Assembly (NCBI GenBank): GCA_963925805.1
Contig: CAWUSE010000023.1
Location: forward strand, 195,763 to 259,762
DNA length: 64,000 nucleotides
Source of the DNA: UBA10347 sp905182135
GTDB lineage: Bacteria > Actinomycetota > Acidimicrobiia > Acidimicrobiales > UBA10347
Reading direction: 5' to 3'
A model generated the notes under the pieces. The model saw nothing but the letters and a program-made list of their open reading frames with translations. It searched no databases and had not been told where the DNA came from. The translations under genes were made by a program, and so were the position numbers. Of this stretch, positions 1-8,233 are shown piece after piece (within the stretch, counting starts at the first letter, position 1; each line of letters starts with the position of its first letter).

Positions 1-1
1 C

Positions 2-1321
2 TTTCCTAAGGTGCATGCTCTTGAATTGGAGATGGGCGAGGTCAACGCAGGTTTTGTGGCGGGACCTGACGAGGTTGAAATGATGCGCCTTGTGGACCGC
101 CAGGCTGAATTGTTGGAGGCCCAAGAGCTGGCAGGTTCATGGACCTACGAGAACGATATCGACACCGTGTTAACCAAGCTGGGGTTCTCTGATGAGGATC
201 GAAAATTGCCGATCGGTCAGCTCTCCGGAGGCTGGAGGAACCGGGCGGCTCTCGCCAAGGTGCTGCTGCAGCAGCCCCACGTCCTCGTGATGGACGAGCC
301 GACGAACTATCTGGATATAGCGGGCCTGCGGTGGCTGGAGGACTGGTTCCAGCGGTTTAGCGGCGCTCTCATCGTCATCTCTCACGACCGACAGTTCTTG
401 GACTCGGTCTGCAATCGGATCGTCGAGGTCGAGAACCGTCGGCTCTACGAGTACGACGGTAGCTTTGCCAACTACGTGCAGAAGAAGCAGATGCGGATCA
501 AGAATTTGGAGCGAGAGTTCGCGCACGAGAGTGAGCTGCTGGCTTACGAACAAGAGGCGATCTCGAACCGCAAGGAACTGGCAAAGAACCCGAGTCCGGC
601 GCTTCGCCGACGGTTGGCGAAGGTCAAGAAGAGCGGATCGCCACGTCCCGTCGACCTCATCGTCACCGACATTTACAAGGGCCTGCACATAAAGGACAAG
701 CTGTGCGAAGTCACCGGACTTGGCATGGCCTTTGATGGGCGCAGCTTGTTCGAGAACCTCAATTTCGATGTCCGCCGCGGCGACCGGATCGCGATCCTCG
801 GCCCCAACGGTTGCGGCAAGACAACATTGCTTAGCGCTCTCTCTGGAGCGTTACCCACAACCTCGAGCGGCGAGATCTCTTGGACTCCTGGAACCACGTA
901 CGTCTCGTTCAACCAGGTAGTTGATGAACTCGACCTGAACGACACCGTCGGCCACGCTGTGTCCGCTATGCCTGACAGCCTTGCCCTCCACGCGACCAAG
1001 AAGTCGGTTAATCGGTTCCTTGGACTCTTCCAGTTCTCTGAAATGGATCGAGCGACCAAGATCGGTCAGCTCTCCGGCGGTGAAGCCGCTCGGGTGGCGC
1101 TTGCCCAGTGCCTTCTCTCTGGAGCGGCTGTCATCATTCTTGACGAGCCCACCAATCACCTCGATATGCAGAGCACCCAGGTGATGGAGCGGGCGCTCGC
1201 TCATTTTCCCGGGGCTGTGCTGGTCGTCAGTCATGACCGGTTCTTCATTGACAAGGTCGCCAACCGGGTCCTGCGCTTCGATGGATCGGGCGGCGTTGGA
1301 GAATTGCAAACTGGTGTCTGA
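2..1321 (+). CDS. ABC-F family ATPase, 5' end cut by window edge
   Basis: Soluble tandem-ABC ATPase of the ABC-F family (Uup/EttA/Vga-like). These act on ribosomes or other nucleoprotein targets rather than in membranes. The first visible ABC half has lost its Walker A beyond the window start but keeps the signature LSGGWRNRAAL and Walker B VLVMDEPTNYLD. A basic, charged linker follows (about residues 150-215). The second half is complete: Walker A GPNGCGKTTLL, signature LSGGEAARVAL, Walker B VIILDEPTNHLD and the switch His in VVSHDRFF. No membrane segments are present. The frame is open to the first base, so the gene is 5'-partial; GTG and ATG codons near position 11 are internal. The exact ABC-F subfamily cannot be decided from this part. 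Confidence 0.93.
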   Translation, partial: FPKVHALELEMGEVNAGFVAGPDEVEMMRLVDRQAELLEAQELAGSWTYENDIDTVLTKLGFSDEDRKLPIGQLSGGWRNRAALAKVLLQQPHVLVMDEPTNYLDIAGLRWLEDWFQRFSGALIVISHDRQFLDSVCNRIVEVENRRLYEYDGSFANYVQKKQMRIKNLEREFAHESELLAYEQEAISNRKELAKNPSPALRRRLAKVKKSGSPRPVDLIVTDIYKGLHIKDKLCEVTGLGMAFDGRSLFENLNFDVRRGDRIAILGPNGCGKTTLLSALSGALPTTSSGEISWTPGTTYVSFNQVVDELDLNDTVGHAVSAMPDSLALHATKKSVNRFLGLFQFSEMDRATKIGQLSGGEAARVALAQCLLSGAAVIILDEPTNHLDMQSTQVMERALAHFPGAVLVVSHDRFFIDKVANRVLRFDGSGGVGELQTGV

Positions 1322-1754
1322 GCTAATGCTCAGTTGTTGGAGAACGCAACACATTCTTCGGGTAGTTGAGCCTTTGTGTCCGGCGGGAAGTCGTCAAAAA
1401 TCTGCCCACCAATGAAAAGTCGCAGATATTAGTGACCGTCTCAAGACGGTCGACGCTCAGCTCCTAAGTTACTGCTGACCTGCGAAGGAAGGGCTGGGAG
1501 AAGGCTGGTCTAGACAGCCGCTTAACGTGTTGTCTGCCGCGGGTCGAGCCAGCCAGTGATGCAATCTAATTGGGGCGAGGAACTCCCGCTTCGACACGCT
1601 TGTTAGGGCACGCAACAACTCCAGTGGACAAACGCACACCAATGGCGAAGCTCGTCAGCGAGTGGATAAGGCCCGGTAATCTTTTAGCCAGCCCAGGTCG
1701 GCCGACCAGCTTTTAATTCTGGTAGCCCGACTCGTTGCGGCTACGGTACGCGGA
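1322..1754. other. Intergenic, one short hairpin
   Basis: I see no convincing gene here. At 1434-1451 there is a perfect 7-bp inverted repeat (GACCGTC, loop TCAA, GACGGTC) about 115 bases after the ABC-F stop. It has no T-run, so it is only a weak terminator candidate. Confidence 0.4.
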
Positions 1755-2384
1755 ATGGCTGATGATCGCCCCTGGTTGCGTGATGTCAAGACCGAACCGA
1801 CCGAGGTGGGCCCCTTGTATGACGGGTGGGCTTCGGAATACGACCGAGACCTGTCGAGATGGGGGTATGAAGTCCCCCAGATCGTCGCCAGAGCTCTGGC
1901 GGCCAACCACGCAGATGCTGCCACGGTGCTCGATGTCGGGTGCGGGACTGGACTGGTCGGTCGCGCCTTGCAGACTGCGGGATTTGTATCCGTGACCGGC
2001 GTCGATCTATCCGTTGAATCGCTGAACAGCGCCAAAAAGGCTGGCGTGTATGACGCACTGCACGAGGCAGACTTCCAGGCGTTGCCGTCGAAGTTTGCTG
2101 ACAACGCTTTCGCGGCTCTTGTATGCGGTGGAGTGATGAGCTATCTTCCCGACACAGCCGCAACGGTGGCCGAATTTTGCCGACTGGTCTCACCAGGGGG
2201 CACTGTCATCTTCACCCAACGCCAGGATCTTTGGAGCGAGCGGTCGTGTGGGGCTGTGCTTGGCGGTCTCGCTGAAGCAGGCTGTTGCGAGATCCTTGAA
2301 GTGACTGAGCCGCTGGAGTACCTTCCGGGGAACGCCGTTATGGCCGATATTGGGGTGATCCTCGTCACGTTGCGCTCGCTGTAA
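1755..2384 (+). CDS. Class I SAM-dependent methyltransferase
   Basis: A 209-residue Rossmann-fold methyltransferase. Motif I is VLDVGCGTGLVGRAL (about residues 57-71) and the acidic end of strand 2 is VTGVDLS. A later VCGGVMSYL and an SPGGTVIFT motif (post III) fit the Methyltransf_11/25 group, including WBSCR27-like proteins. The substrate cannot be predicted. The N-terminal YDGWASEYD is typical of this family and supports the ATG at 1755, although an earlier in-frame start cannot be excluded. The gene stands alone and converges on the acyltransferase gene downstream. Confidence 0.85.
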   Translation: MADDRPWLRDVKTEPTEVGPLYDGWASEYDRDLSRWGYEVPQIVARALAANHADAATVLDVGCGTGLVGRALQTAGFVSVTGVDLSVESLNSAKKAGVYDALHEADFQALPSKFADNAFAALVCGGVMSYLPDTAATVAEFCRLVSPGGTVIFTQRQDLWSERSCGAVLGGLAEAGCCEILEVTEPLEYLPGNAVMADIGVILVTLRSL

Positions 2385-2536
2385 ATTCACTACGGGCATG
2401 CCCGGCGTTCGGCCTTGGGTACTAACCGCCGACGATGTAGCGCATCCTGGGTTTTACTGTTTCGCATCGACGAACTGCTGGTCTGCACGCCAGCTACAAC
2501 CAGGCCAGAGCAGCCAGGCTCGGGAACGAGGATCGG

Positions 2537-3589
2537 TCAGGCTCCCGGATCCGGTCCGATGGGCCGGATCGGTTTGCTGGCGTCGGGTCGTGATCCGTTC
2601 CCGATGTGGTTCAGGGCGACCCAATCGTCCATTCGTTGCCACCACTGGTCGATCACTGCCAATCGTTGATCGGCCTCGGCAGGTATTTCATTGGCTGGTA
2701 TTCGCCAGAGCTTTACTCTTACCGGCGCGGTAAACGGCACGTTGGCGATGATGGTCCGAAGGGAGCCGAATGGTTCTAGGCCGGTGTGGGCAATGAAGAC
2801 GATGTCGGCGTCTGGGCATCCGACCATGAGCGCCTCGATACCGAGTGGTCGGACTGGCAGCAGATGGGACAATCGCAGTCGTTTCGCCCGTTCAGGTTCC
2901 CTGGTTGCGAACTTCTCCAGAATACGATTGGCGCGCGTGGCTGTACGAAATGTTCCCTCTGGGAAGATGACTAAAGCCTCGCTGCCTGCCGTCGAGGCGA
3001 GGGCCTCGATTGGATCTGTCGAGTTGCCGCTTCCTCGTGCCACGAAATGGTTCGGATGTCGATGGCCGTAGATATCGAGGCAGGGGTCCCAGGCGAGTTC
3101 GCGTTTGAGAACGTGCCGGGCCGGCATGTCCGAATACCGAGATAAAAGGACCGATGGCAGTAGAGCGTCGAAGAAGCTTGCGTGTCTGGCCGCAATGATG
3201 ATGGGCCCGGTTGCTACGAGGTCGCCGTTCTCGATTTCGAAGAGGGCTCCTAAACATCGGCCGACCGCCTTGAAGAGACCGACGGCCCACCATCTCTGGA
3301 CGCTGTAGTGCGCCCGTCGTGACCACTTGCTGGCCATAAACAGGCCGAACCCCGTGGCGACCCAGAGGGGGAAAGCGACGATGACCCCAAGCCATTCATA
3401 GATCAGATAGTTGAGGACCATCGTTAAAAGTCGGGTACTACTGCATTGGCGGCTACCGGTCATGAGATCGACGAGCAATGAGGCCACTAGGAGCAGAGGC
3501 GACACGATGAGCACGAGCGGCACGCCGACCACGACTGCCGGCGTCATCACAAGCCTTCGAATCAGTCGGTTGCGTTTTGGATCGGCCAT
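2537..3589 (-). CDS. PlsC-like 1-acyl-glycerol-3-phosphate acyltransferase
   Basis: Membrane-bound LPLAT-family acyltransferase (350 aa) that would transfer an acyl chain to a lysophospholipid or similar acceptor. Two or three hydrophobic stretches occupy roughly residues 13-45 and 63-88. The catalytic HX4D box is HASFFD (His136/Asp141) and the acceptor-binding box is IFPEGTFRT near residue 210. The protein is longer than the usual 240-aa PlsC because of the hydrophobic N-terminal region and a C-terminal extension. The acceptor is unknown. It converges with the methyltransferase gene. Confidence 0.82.
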   Translation of the reverse strand: MADPKRNRLIRRLVMTPAVVVGVPLVLIVSPLLLVASLLVDLMTGSRQCSSTRLLTMVLNYLIYEWLGVIVAFPLWVATGFGLFMASKWSRRAHYSVQRWWAVGLFKAVGRCLGALFEIENGDLVATGPIIIAARHASFFDALLPSVLLSRYSDMPARHVLKRELAWDPCLDIYGHRHPNHFVARGSGNSTDPIEALASTAGSEALVIFPEGTFRTATRANRILEKFATREPERAKRLRLSHLLPVRPLGIEALMVGCPDADIVFIAHTGLEPFGSLRTIIANVPFTAPVRVKLWRIPANEIPAEADQRLAVIDQWWQRMDDWVALNHIGNGSRPDASKPIRPIGPDPGA

Positions 3590-3996
3590 GGGGCCTCAAT
3601 CAGTCAATGGTTTTGTGGTGGGCCGGAGCTCAATGACGTTCTTTGTCACGAGGCTGAACTCGTCGCAGGAGTCCTTGCTCGGAAAGGAGCCGGCGCATGT
3701 GTGGGGTCGTGCGGTCGGTTCAGGTTGAAAACGTTGGCGGGGCAACGGAAACTTGTGGTGAGCTGGATCATGATTTTGATTCGCCAAGAAGCACGGTGAA
3801 GGCCACCTGTTCTCACGTTGACGCGGGACTGCTGCAGGTTCTGGGTCACCAGTCCGTTGCTCATCGCTCAAAGGGGGAGGAGGAAAGGCGCTTAATCCCG
3901 GGGCGAAAGCAGCAACCCATGACCGTGTAACGAGTCGGTGGCGAATGGAACCCGCACTCCCTGATTGCGAACAACCAGGGGCGGAATCATGACACG
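3590..3996. other. Intergenic, no recognised gene
   Basis: About 400 bases between two minus-strand genes. Open frames exist on both strands, but none shows a recognisable motif or a convincing start. It may contain the promoter of the acyltransferase gene. Confidence 0.4.
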
Positions 3997-4926
3997 TCAT
4001 GATTCGCGCCGATCAGAAGTCGGGAGCGGCTGACGAAACAGCCCGGCTGGGATGGGCGCGTCGCAGCGGACCAAGGCAAGTTGCCAGGATGGCGATGCGC
4101 CGAGAGACCACCGAAGTGCACCCGTTGCGTGCCTCCCGATGCGATCAGCCCGTTTACCTGGCTCGACCTGGAGCTGGCGCCGAATATTGATAGGGATCGT
4201 GGTTAGAGCTGCATCGAACAGTCGCCGGTAGGTGAGCCTGATTGGAAGGCTCAGCGGAGGGTTCCGCAGAAAGGAGATCGCGTTGTTTTGAGCGTTACTA
4301 GGTACACGATCGGGGTGGTTGGCGATCCAATTGGAAAGCTCTGCTGCTGATAGGGGGAGCGGATCGGCGCCAAAAAGGGCGCCGATCCGAGCTTGCTCGG
4401 AGACGAACTGGTTCGTATCGGAAGTACTGAGTGGTTTGGGCCCGAACGCCTGATACGCGGCGAGAAAAGAGTCCGTCAACACATTGTGAACCCAGGCGGC
4501 CATCTCTGGCCGGCCAGCGCTATAGGGGCGGTTCCGCTCAGAGATTCCCTTGACCGGGCGATGGGCTTGACGTACGACTTGGATAGCGGCCTCGACCTCA
4601 GGCATGGCGCCATAGGTCGTCTCGGTGACGTAGGCCGAGGTGCGCGACAATCTCCCGAGAGGGTCAGTGCGATAGGTCGAATGATCCTCTACCCCAGCGA
4701 CTACCTCTGGGTGTGTGGACTGAACGATAAGTGCTCGGATCCCGCCTATAAAGACCGACGCATCGCCGAGTACTCGCCATGACACTGAGTCAGGCCCGAG
4801 CAGTCCCGGGTCTCCGGAGAAGTCCAGCGTGTTGGCCAGCGGTGTGGGACCGTGTGCGAAGAGACCGGTCATGGCGGACACGACAGGATCTCTGAGATTA
4901 CGGCTTAGCCAGTTCTGGTTTGACAT
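3997..4926 (-). CDS. MpaB/DUF2236-family oxygenase-like protein
   Basis: The DUF2236 family includes the mycophenolic-acid oxygenase MpaB and latex-clearing-protein-like heme enzymes. The family hallmark is visible: a His-Pro segment (QSTHPEVVAGVEDHSTYRTD) followed by PLGRLSRTSAYV. A helical central part contains MAAWVHNVLTDSF, with its characteristic W-x-H, and a second helical block follows. The start was set at ATG 4926 (MSNQNW), because the 21 upstream codons do not look like family sequence. That gives about 309 aa, a normal length for the family. The substrate is unknown; many actinobacteria carry many copies. Confidence 0.83.
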   Translation of the reverse strand: MSNQNWLSRNLRDPVVSAMTGLFAHGPTPLANTLDFSGDPGLLGPDSVSWRVLGDASVFIGGIRALIVQSTHPEVVAGVEDHSTYRTDPLGRLSRTSAYVTETTYGAMPEVEAAIQVVRQAHRPVKGISERNRPYSAGRPEMAAWVHNVLTDSFLAAYQAFGPKPLSTSDTNQFVSEQARIGALFGADPLPLSAAELSNWIANHPDRVPSNAQNNAISFLRNPPLSLPIRLTYRRLFDAALTTIPINIRRQLQVEPGKRADRIGRHATGALRWSLGASPSWQLALVRCDAPIPAGLFRQPLPTSDRRES

Positions 4927-5603
4927 TGTGTGCTTTCTAGGGGGGGCGAGCGCTGAAGGGAGTTTGAGGATGGTCATGCTGATTCGCATCGTTGCTTGAG
5001 GCCGAGCAGTGGATGGTAGATCGTGAGACCATCACCGGCCAGCGTGGCCCTGGACAACCGATGTCCAGCTGGACCAATGATGCTGATCGGTGCCTGGCTG
5101 ACAAGCCTTGTTCCGCTAAGGGCCGAGTCGATATGTCAGCCTGAAGTTGGCCACGTAACCAAGGTCTCGTCGCAGCGGAAGTTGAAGTACGTACGAAGAG
5201 GGAGGGTGGATGGCCGCCACCACAAAATTGATCGGACCAGCCGGCGTCGACTCACGAGCTGACTCGACGAGCCAACTCTGATCGATCGTGGTGGAGCTCC
5301 CAAGGCCTAGGTGCTCACGCACGCGGTAGCTGCACCAGCTGGCAGAAACGCAGCACATCGGGGCAAAAATCGAAAACCATGTCATGGGGCGAAGCGATTT
5401 TTATCGTTCGAGTCCCGGTCTGCGCCTGCCCATGAATCAGAGCGCCGCCGGGCATAGCACCCACTACCTCGGCATTAGATACGTCCCAACGTTTGAACAT
5501 GACCCGACTCTCGCACACTCCGGTTAGCGACCAAGGATCGTATGGCGTCCAAAGACTCTGCAGTGGGGTCTTTGCTATTGCAGCTGGCGTGAGATACTTC
5601 ACT
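4927..5603. other. Intergenic with a gene fragment
   Basis: Apart from the SRPBCC-like fragment listed at 5315-5500, I recognise nothing. A purine-rich site (5195-5204) precedes an ATG at about 5209, but that frame stops after 23 codons. Confidence 0.35.
5315..5500 (-). pseudogene. Truncated SRPBCC-type N-terminal fragment
   Basis: A 61-codon frame starting at ATG 5500 reads WDVSNAEVVGAMPGGALI and then a TRTIKIASPHDMVF strand. This resembles the N-terminus of actinobacterial SRPBCC proteins (W-G-x-T-x-x-E ... MPGD-x-LI ... ATRAITI-x-APPE-x-VW). It stops at 5315, less than half of the normal length, and no continuation is visible. The identification rests on this pattern only. It is probably a decayed gene and might alternatively be chance. 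Confidence 0.4.
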
Positions 5604-6059
5604 ATGGCTTTGATTGAGTTCACCGTTACCCACGATTTTGCAGTGTCATCCAAAGTCCTGTGGGATGAGATGATCGACTGGCCAGGCCACGGTGACTGGA
5701 TTCCGGCGACGCGAGTTGTCACGGATGCCGGCAATGCTCAAGCAGTTGGAGGAACCTTCACTGGTTACACCGGGTATGGACCGCTTACGCTCGTTGATCG
5801 CATGCAGGTCTTGGCTATGGAGTGGGATGAAGCCACAGCGCAAGGATCGTGTGAAGTCGAGAAGCTAGGGCCTGTTTTAAAAGGACGCGCAGGCTTCGTG
5901 GTCACGGGCGATGGCGATGAATCTCGGGTCGAGTGGTTCGAACAGGTGACGGTTCCTTACCTACCGCAGTTTCTTGGCCCAATCGTGAACAAGATCAGCG
6001 CGTTTGGCTTCTCTCTCGGGATGCGACGGCTTGCCAAAGTCATGCGGAACAGGCACTAG
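5604..6059 (+). CDS. SRPBCC-family protein (polyketide cyclase/dehydrase-like)
   Basis: A 151-residue START/Bet v1-like helix-grip protein that binds a hydrophobic ligand; members act as cyclases, dehydratases or lipid carriers. It begins MALIEFTVTHDFAVSSKVLW, contains the WPGHGDWIPATRV segment after the first helix, and ends in an amphipathic C-terminal helix (LGMRRLAKVMRNR). The start was placed at ATG 5604 because the 37 upstream codons are not family-like. It is the first of three SRPBCC genes in this region. The ligand is unknown. Confidence 0.75.
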   Translation: MALIEFTVTHDFAVSSKVLWDEMIDWPGHGDWIPATRVVTDAGNAQAVGGTFTGYTGYGPLTLVDRMQVLAMEWDEATAQGSCEVEKLGPVLKGRAGFVVTGDGDESRVEWFEQVTVPYLPQFLGPIVNKISAFGFSLGMRRLAKVMRNRH

Positions 6060-6392
6060 GCCAATCTCACCGGCATGCCATATGGACCATGTCTGGTTTG
6101 GGTCGCTGAAGGGCAGTGGTCGTCCTCGACTTAGAGACAGGCCGCTCTCACGCTGGCCTACATATCAACGACGAGAGCGATGCCGGACCACATATTTTTT
6201 GGCGCAGCGCCCAGCTCGTGGTCGCAGGCATCGGCCATCAGGACTGGATTGTTGAAACTGCCGGATAATACCTCGATTCTGGACGCTGTATTCGTTGGCT
6301 CGCCGATGATGTAACCCATCGTGAAGAATGGCTGCGCGTTGTCCTCGTTGGCCGACCCAAGAGTGAGTCCGAATCGGCCAAAAGCAAACAGG

Positions 6393-6440
6393 TAGCACCA
6401 TGGCTGGGAGCGCACACAGATAGCACCACGGCTGGGAGCG
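6393..6440. repeat. Direct repeat, 20 bp x2
   Basis: TAGCACCAYGGCTGGGAGCG occurs at 6393-6412 and 6421-6440 with one mismatch, separated by 8 bases. It lies in noncoding or decayed sequence; the function is unknown. Confidence 0.8.
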
Positions 6441-6669
6441 TCGAAGTGTTGTCGCTGCTCTAGCGATGAGAGCCGACACGCTTCCGGGGCGTCTTGTCCG
6501 GTTCTGGGGCGTCAAAAGTTGTCATCACACCATTGGCGACGAAGCTCGTCGATTCGCCTCCGCTCTTGCGATGGGGCCCGGACAGGTCAGGCTATATCCG
6601 TAGGAGGTCGGATCCATCCTCGATCACTAAGTGGTGTCTGGTAACTGAGGACGACTAGTAAGTGCACTC

Positions 6670-6697
6670 GTTGCAGGGTGCTGGTTGCAGGGTGCTC
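6670..6697. repeat. Tandem duplication, about 14 bp x2
   Basis: GTTGCAGGGTGCT is repeated back to back at 6670 and 6684. It is probably a replication-slippage product upstream of the small-membrane-protein operon. Confidence 0.8.
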
Positions 6698-6849
6698 GCG
6701 CGGCCGACTCATCAGCGGTCCAGAGATTTGAGGTGTGCGAAAGGCCCGTTCGGGCGTGCCCAAGAACACAGAAAAATATCCGATACAACGCATCCGCCCA
6801 TGGACAACTGGTCGAACATAGGGAACTAAGTACGTCTAGAGGAGACCTA

Positions 6850-7059
6850 ATGTCCCGACTTACCCCTGCTCTACGCCTGAAGCTTCCGTTCCTCATTGCG
6901 GGGTTCGGGTCGTTCCTGTTCTCGGTATGGCTGTATTTCGTTCAGGATGAGGAATTAATGGGTATCTTTGTTGGGCTTTGGGTCCCGTCGATCCACTCAC
7001 TCGGAACCCTCTTACTTGCGCCAACGCTTGAGCCTGCTCATCTGAAGACCCGATCATGA
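6850..7059 (+). CDS. Small membrane protein (69 aa)
   Basis: Not a recognised family. A good ribosome site (AGAGGAGA) lies 5-12 bases before ATG 6850. The product has a short basic N-terminus and two hydrophobic segments, PFLIAGFGSFLFSVWLYF (about residues 13-30) and GIFVGLWVPSIHSLGTLLL (about 38-56), so it is a likely two-pass membrane protein. Its stop overlaps the start of the next gene (ATGA), implying translational coupling. It appears to head an operon running to 9693. A role as a membrane anchor or partner for the downstream proteins is speculation. Confidence 0.65.
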   Translation: MSRLTPALRLKLPFLIAGFGSFLFSVWLYFVQDEELMGIFVGLWVPSIHSLGTLLLAPTLEPAHLKTRS

Positions 7060-7232
7060 GTCAACAAGCGATCTTTATCTTCGGAGTTATTATGTTCGCA
7101 ATCACGGTCTACGGCACGGTCATGGCCGCAGGCCTCGCTCTGACTCGAGCTGAGATCGATCAGGACGAAACATTGCAAAAGAAAGTCGACAGCGAGCAGT
7201 TAGAGAAGCGTCTTCCAAACGTGAAGTACTAG
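7056..7232 (+). CDS. Small single-pass membrane protein (58 aa)
   Basis: A 58-residue product: one hydrophobic segment (IFIFGVIMFAITVYGTVMAA, about residues 6-25), then a charged, helix-prone tail (TRAEIDQDETLQKKVDSEQL) ending NVKY. It starts within the stop of the preceding gene (ATGA overlap), which strongly suggests co-translation. The pairing of a two-pass and a one-pass micro-membrane protein suggests a small complex; this is inference. It is short enough to be missed by length-filtered gene finders. Confidence 0.6.
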   Translation: MSQQAIFIFGVIMFAITVYGTVMAAGLALTRAEIDQDETLQKKVDSEQLEKRLPNVKY

Positions 7233-7254
7233 TGGTCCGAACCTGCGAGCCGCA

Positions 7255-7338
7255 ATGATTGGCACTCGGCAGATGAAAAGGCTCGAGCGCATCTTCCAGA
7301 ATCAGCAACAGCAATCGGAAGTTGAGAGGACGCCGTGA
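7255..7338 (+). CDS. Possible 27-aa coupling micro-ORF
   Basis: ATG 7255 opens a 27-codon, Gln-rich frame. Its TGA overlaps the GTG start of the next gene (GTGA), continuing the overlap pattern of this operon. No ribosome site precedes it. It may be a translational coupler, or chance. Confidence 0.25.
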   Translation: MIGTRQMKRLERIFQNQQQQSEVERTP

Positions 7339-7844
7339 CTTGGTTTTCTGCGCGCAATATCTCGATCTCGACGGTGCCGGTCAAGCCGGAGGAGATCTGG
7401 CATCTCATTAGCGATCCAGCCGCACTTGCTGCTTTGACGCCACTCGTGCGGTCCATCGAAGCATCAGGCCCGCAATGGCGCTGGACACTGAACGGCATCG
7501 AAGGCCTCGGATTGAACGTAGAAGCAGTTTTTACCGAACGCATGGAGTTCTCCGAGCAACGCCAGATTGTGTTCACACACGAGCCTGTAAGCGGACCTCG
7601 AGAGCGTGCAGGGGTAGAAGGTGTCTACGATTTAACGCCGCAAGGTCCCGAGGCGACAGATTTGAAGGTAGACCTCACATTGTCTGTCGATCTGCCAATG
7701 CCACGCCTGTCTCGACAGTTCGTCGAGCCCTTTATCCTGTCGACGATGCGTACAACGGGCCGGCACTTCGCAGCGAACTTATACAAGCGTCTTGGTCTTG
7801 ATCCGTCCGCGGCCTCCATTACTGAACTTTCGCCACCAAAATGA
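7335..7844 (+). CDS. SRPBCC-family protein
   Basis: A 169-residue helix-grip protein of the SRPBCC superfamily. The N-terminal strand and helix (ISISTVPVKPEEIWHLISDP) and the C-terminal amphipathic helix (RRQ-less form, ending FAANLYKRLGL) are typical. It starts at GTG 7335 with a GAGAGGA ribosome site just before, and its end overlaps the next SRPBCC gene by four bases (ATGA). Two adjacent SRPBCC proteins in one operon suggest related lipophilic ligands or a heteromer. No catalytic function can be assigned. Confidence 0.75.
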   Translation: MTWFSARNISISTVPVKPEEIWHLISDPAALAALTPLVRSIEASGPQWRWTLNGIEGLGLNVEAVFTERMEFSEQRQIVFTHEPVSGPRERAGVEGVYDLTPQGPEATDLKVDLTLSVDLPMPRLSRQFVEPFILSTMRTTGRHFAANLYKRLGLDPSAASITELSPPK

Positions 7845-8233
7845 AGCAATGCTGGACCCACCTAGAAATAGATGCTCCGGCAGAGGCCCTCTGGGAATTA
7901 CTCACCGACGTTGAAAGCTGGCCTGGCTGGGGACCTACCGTGCAACGTGCAGTGCTGCAGGGCGCAGAGCTCGAAGACGGTGCTACGGGGACAGTGACAA
8001 CGATTCTTGGTGTCCAGTTGGGGTTTGAAATTACCGACTACCAAGAAGGCTTGCGTTGGTCCTGGCGGGTGGCGGGTGTGCCCGCGACCGGCCACATGGT
8101 TGAGTCCATTGGCGCCGATCGGTGCCGGGTCTCATTTGGTGTAGCGTGGCCCGCATTGCCCTACTTAGCGGTATGCCAAGTGGCCTTACGACGGTTAGAC
8201 AAGTTGGCTCAGCAGACGAGGGCAGGATCATGA
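7841..8233 (+). CDS. SRPBCC-family protein
   Basis: A 130-residue SRPBCC protein. WTHLEIDAPAEALWELLTDV followed by WPGWGPTVQRA is the classic start (beta1, helix 1, then the W-P-x-W segment). It lies between two ATGA overlaps, with the upstream SRPBCC gene and the downstream SDR gene. It is the shorter of the pair and lacks obvious extra elements. It is probably a ligand-binding or cyclase-like partner of the same pathway; the substrate is unknown. Confidence 0.78.
   Translation: MKQCWTHLEIDAPAEALWELLTDVESWPGWGPTVQRAVLQGAELEDGATGTVTTILGVQLGFEITDYQEGLRWSWRVAGVPATGHMVESIGADRCRVSFGVAWPALPYLAVCQVALRRLDKLAQQTRAGS

Larger units (their letters stand above)
6060..6849. other. Intergenic, short repeats, no clear gene
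   Basis: About 790 bases without a confident gene. A minus-strand frame (6158-6415) encodes a plausible-looking but unrecognised peptide and could be a gene remnant. Two short direct repeats lie here and are listed separately. The last part (about 6800-6849) should hold the promoter of the following operon, with an AGAGGAGA ribosome site at 6837-6844. Confidence 0.4.

Noticed and set aside
5404..5420. tRNA T-arm-like sequence (GTTCGAGTCCCGG)
   Set aside because: Flanking bases do not pair into a T-stem and no cloverleaf is visible.
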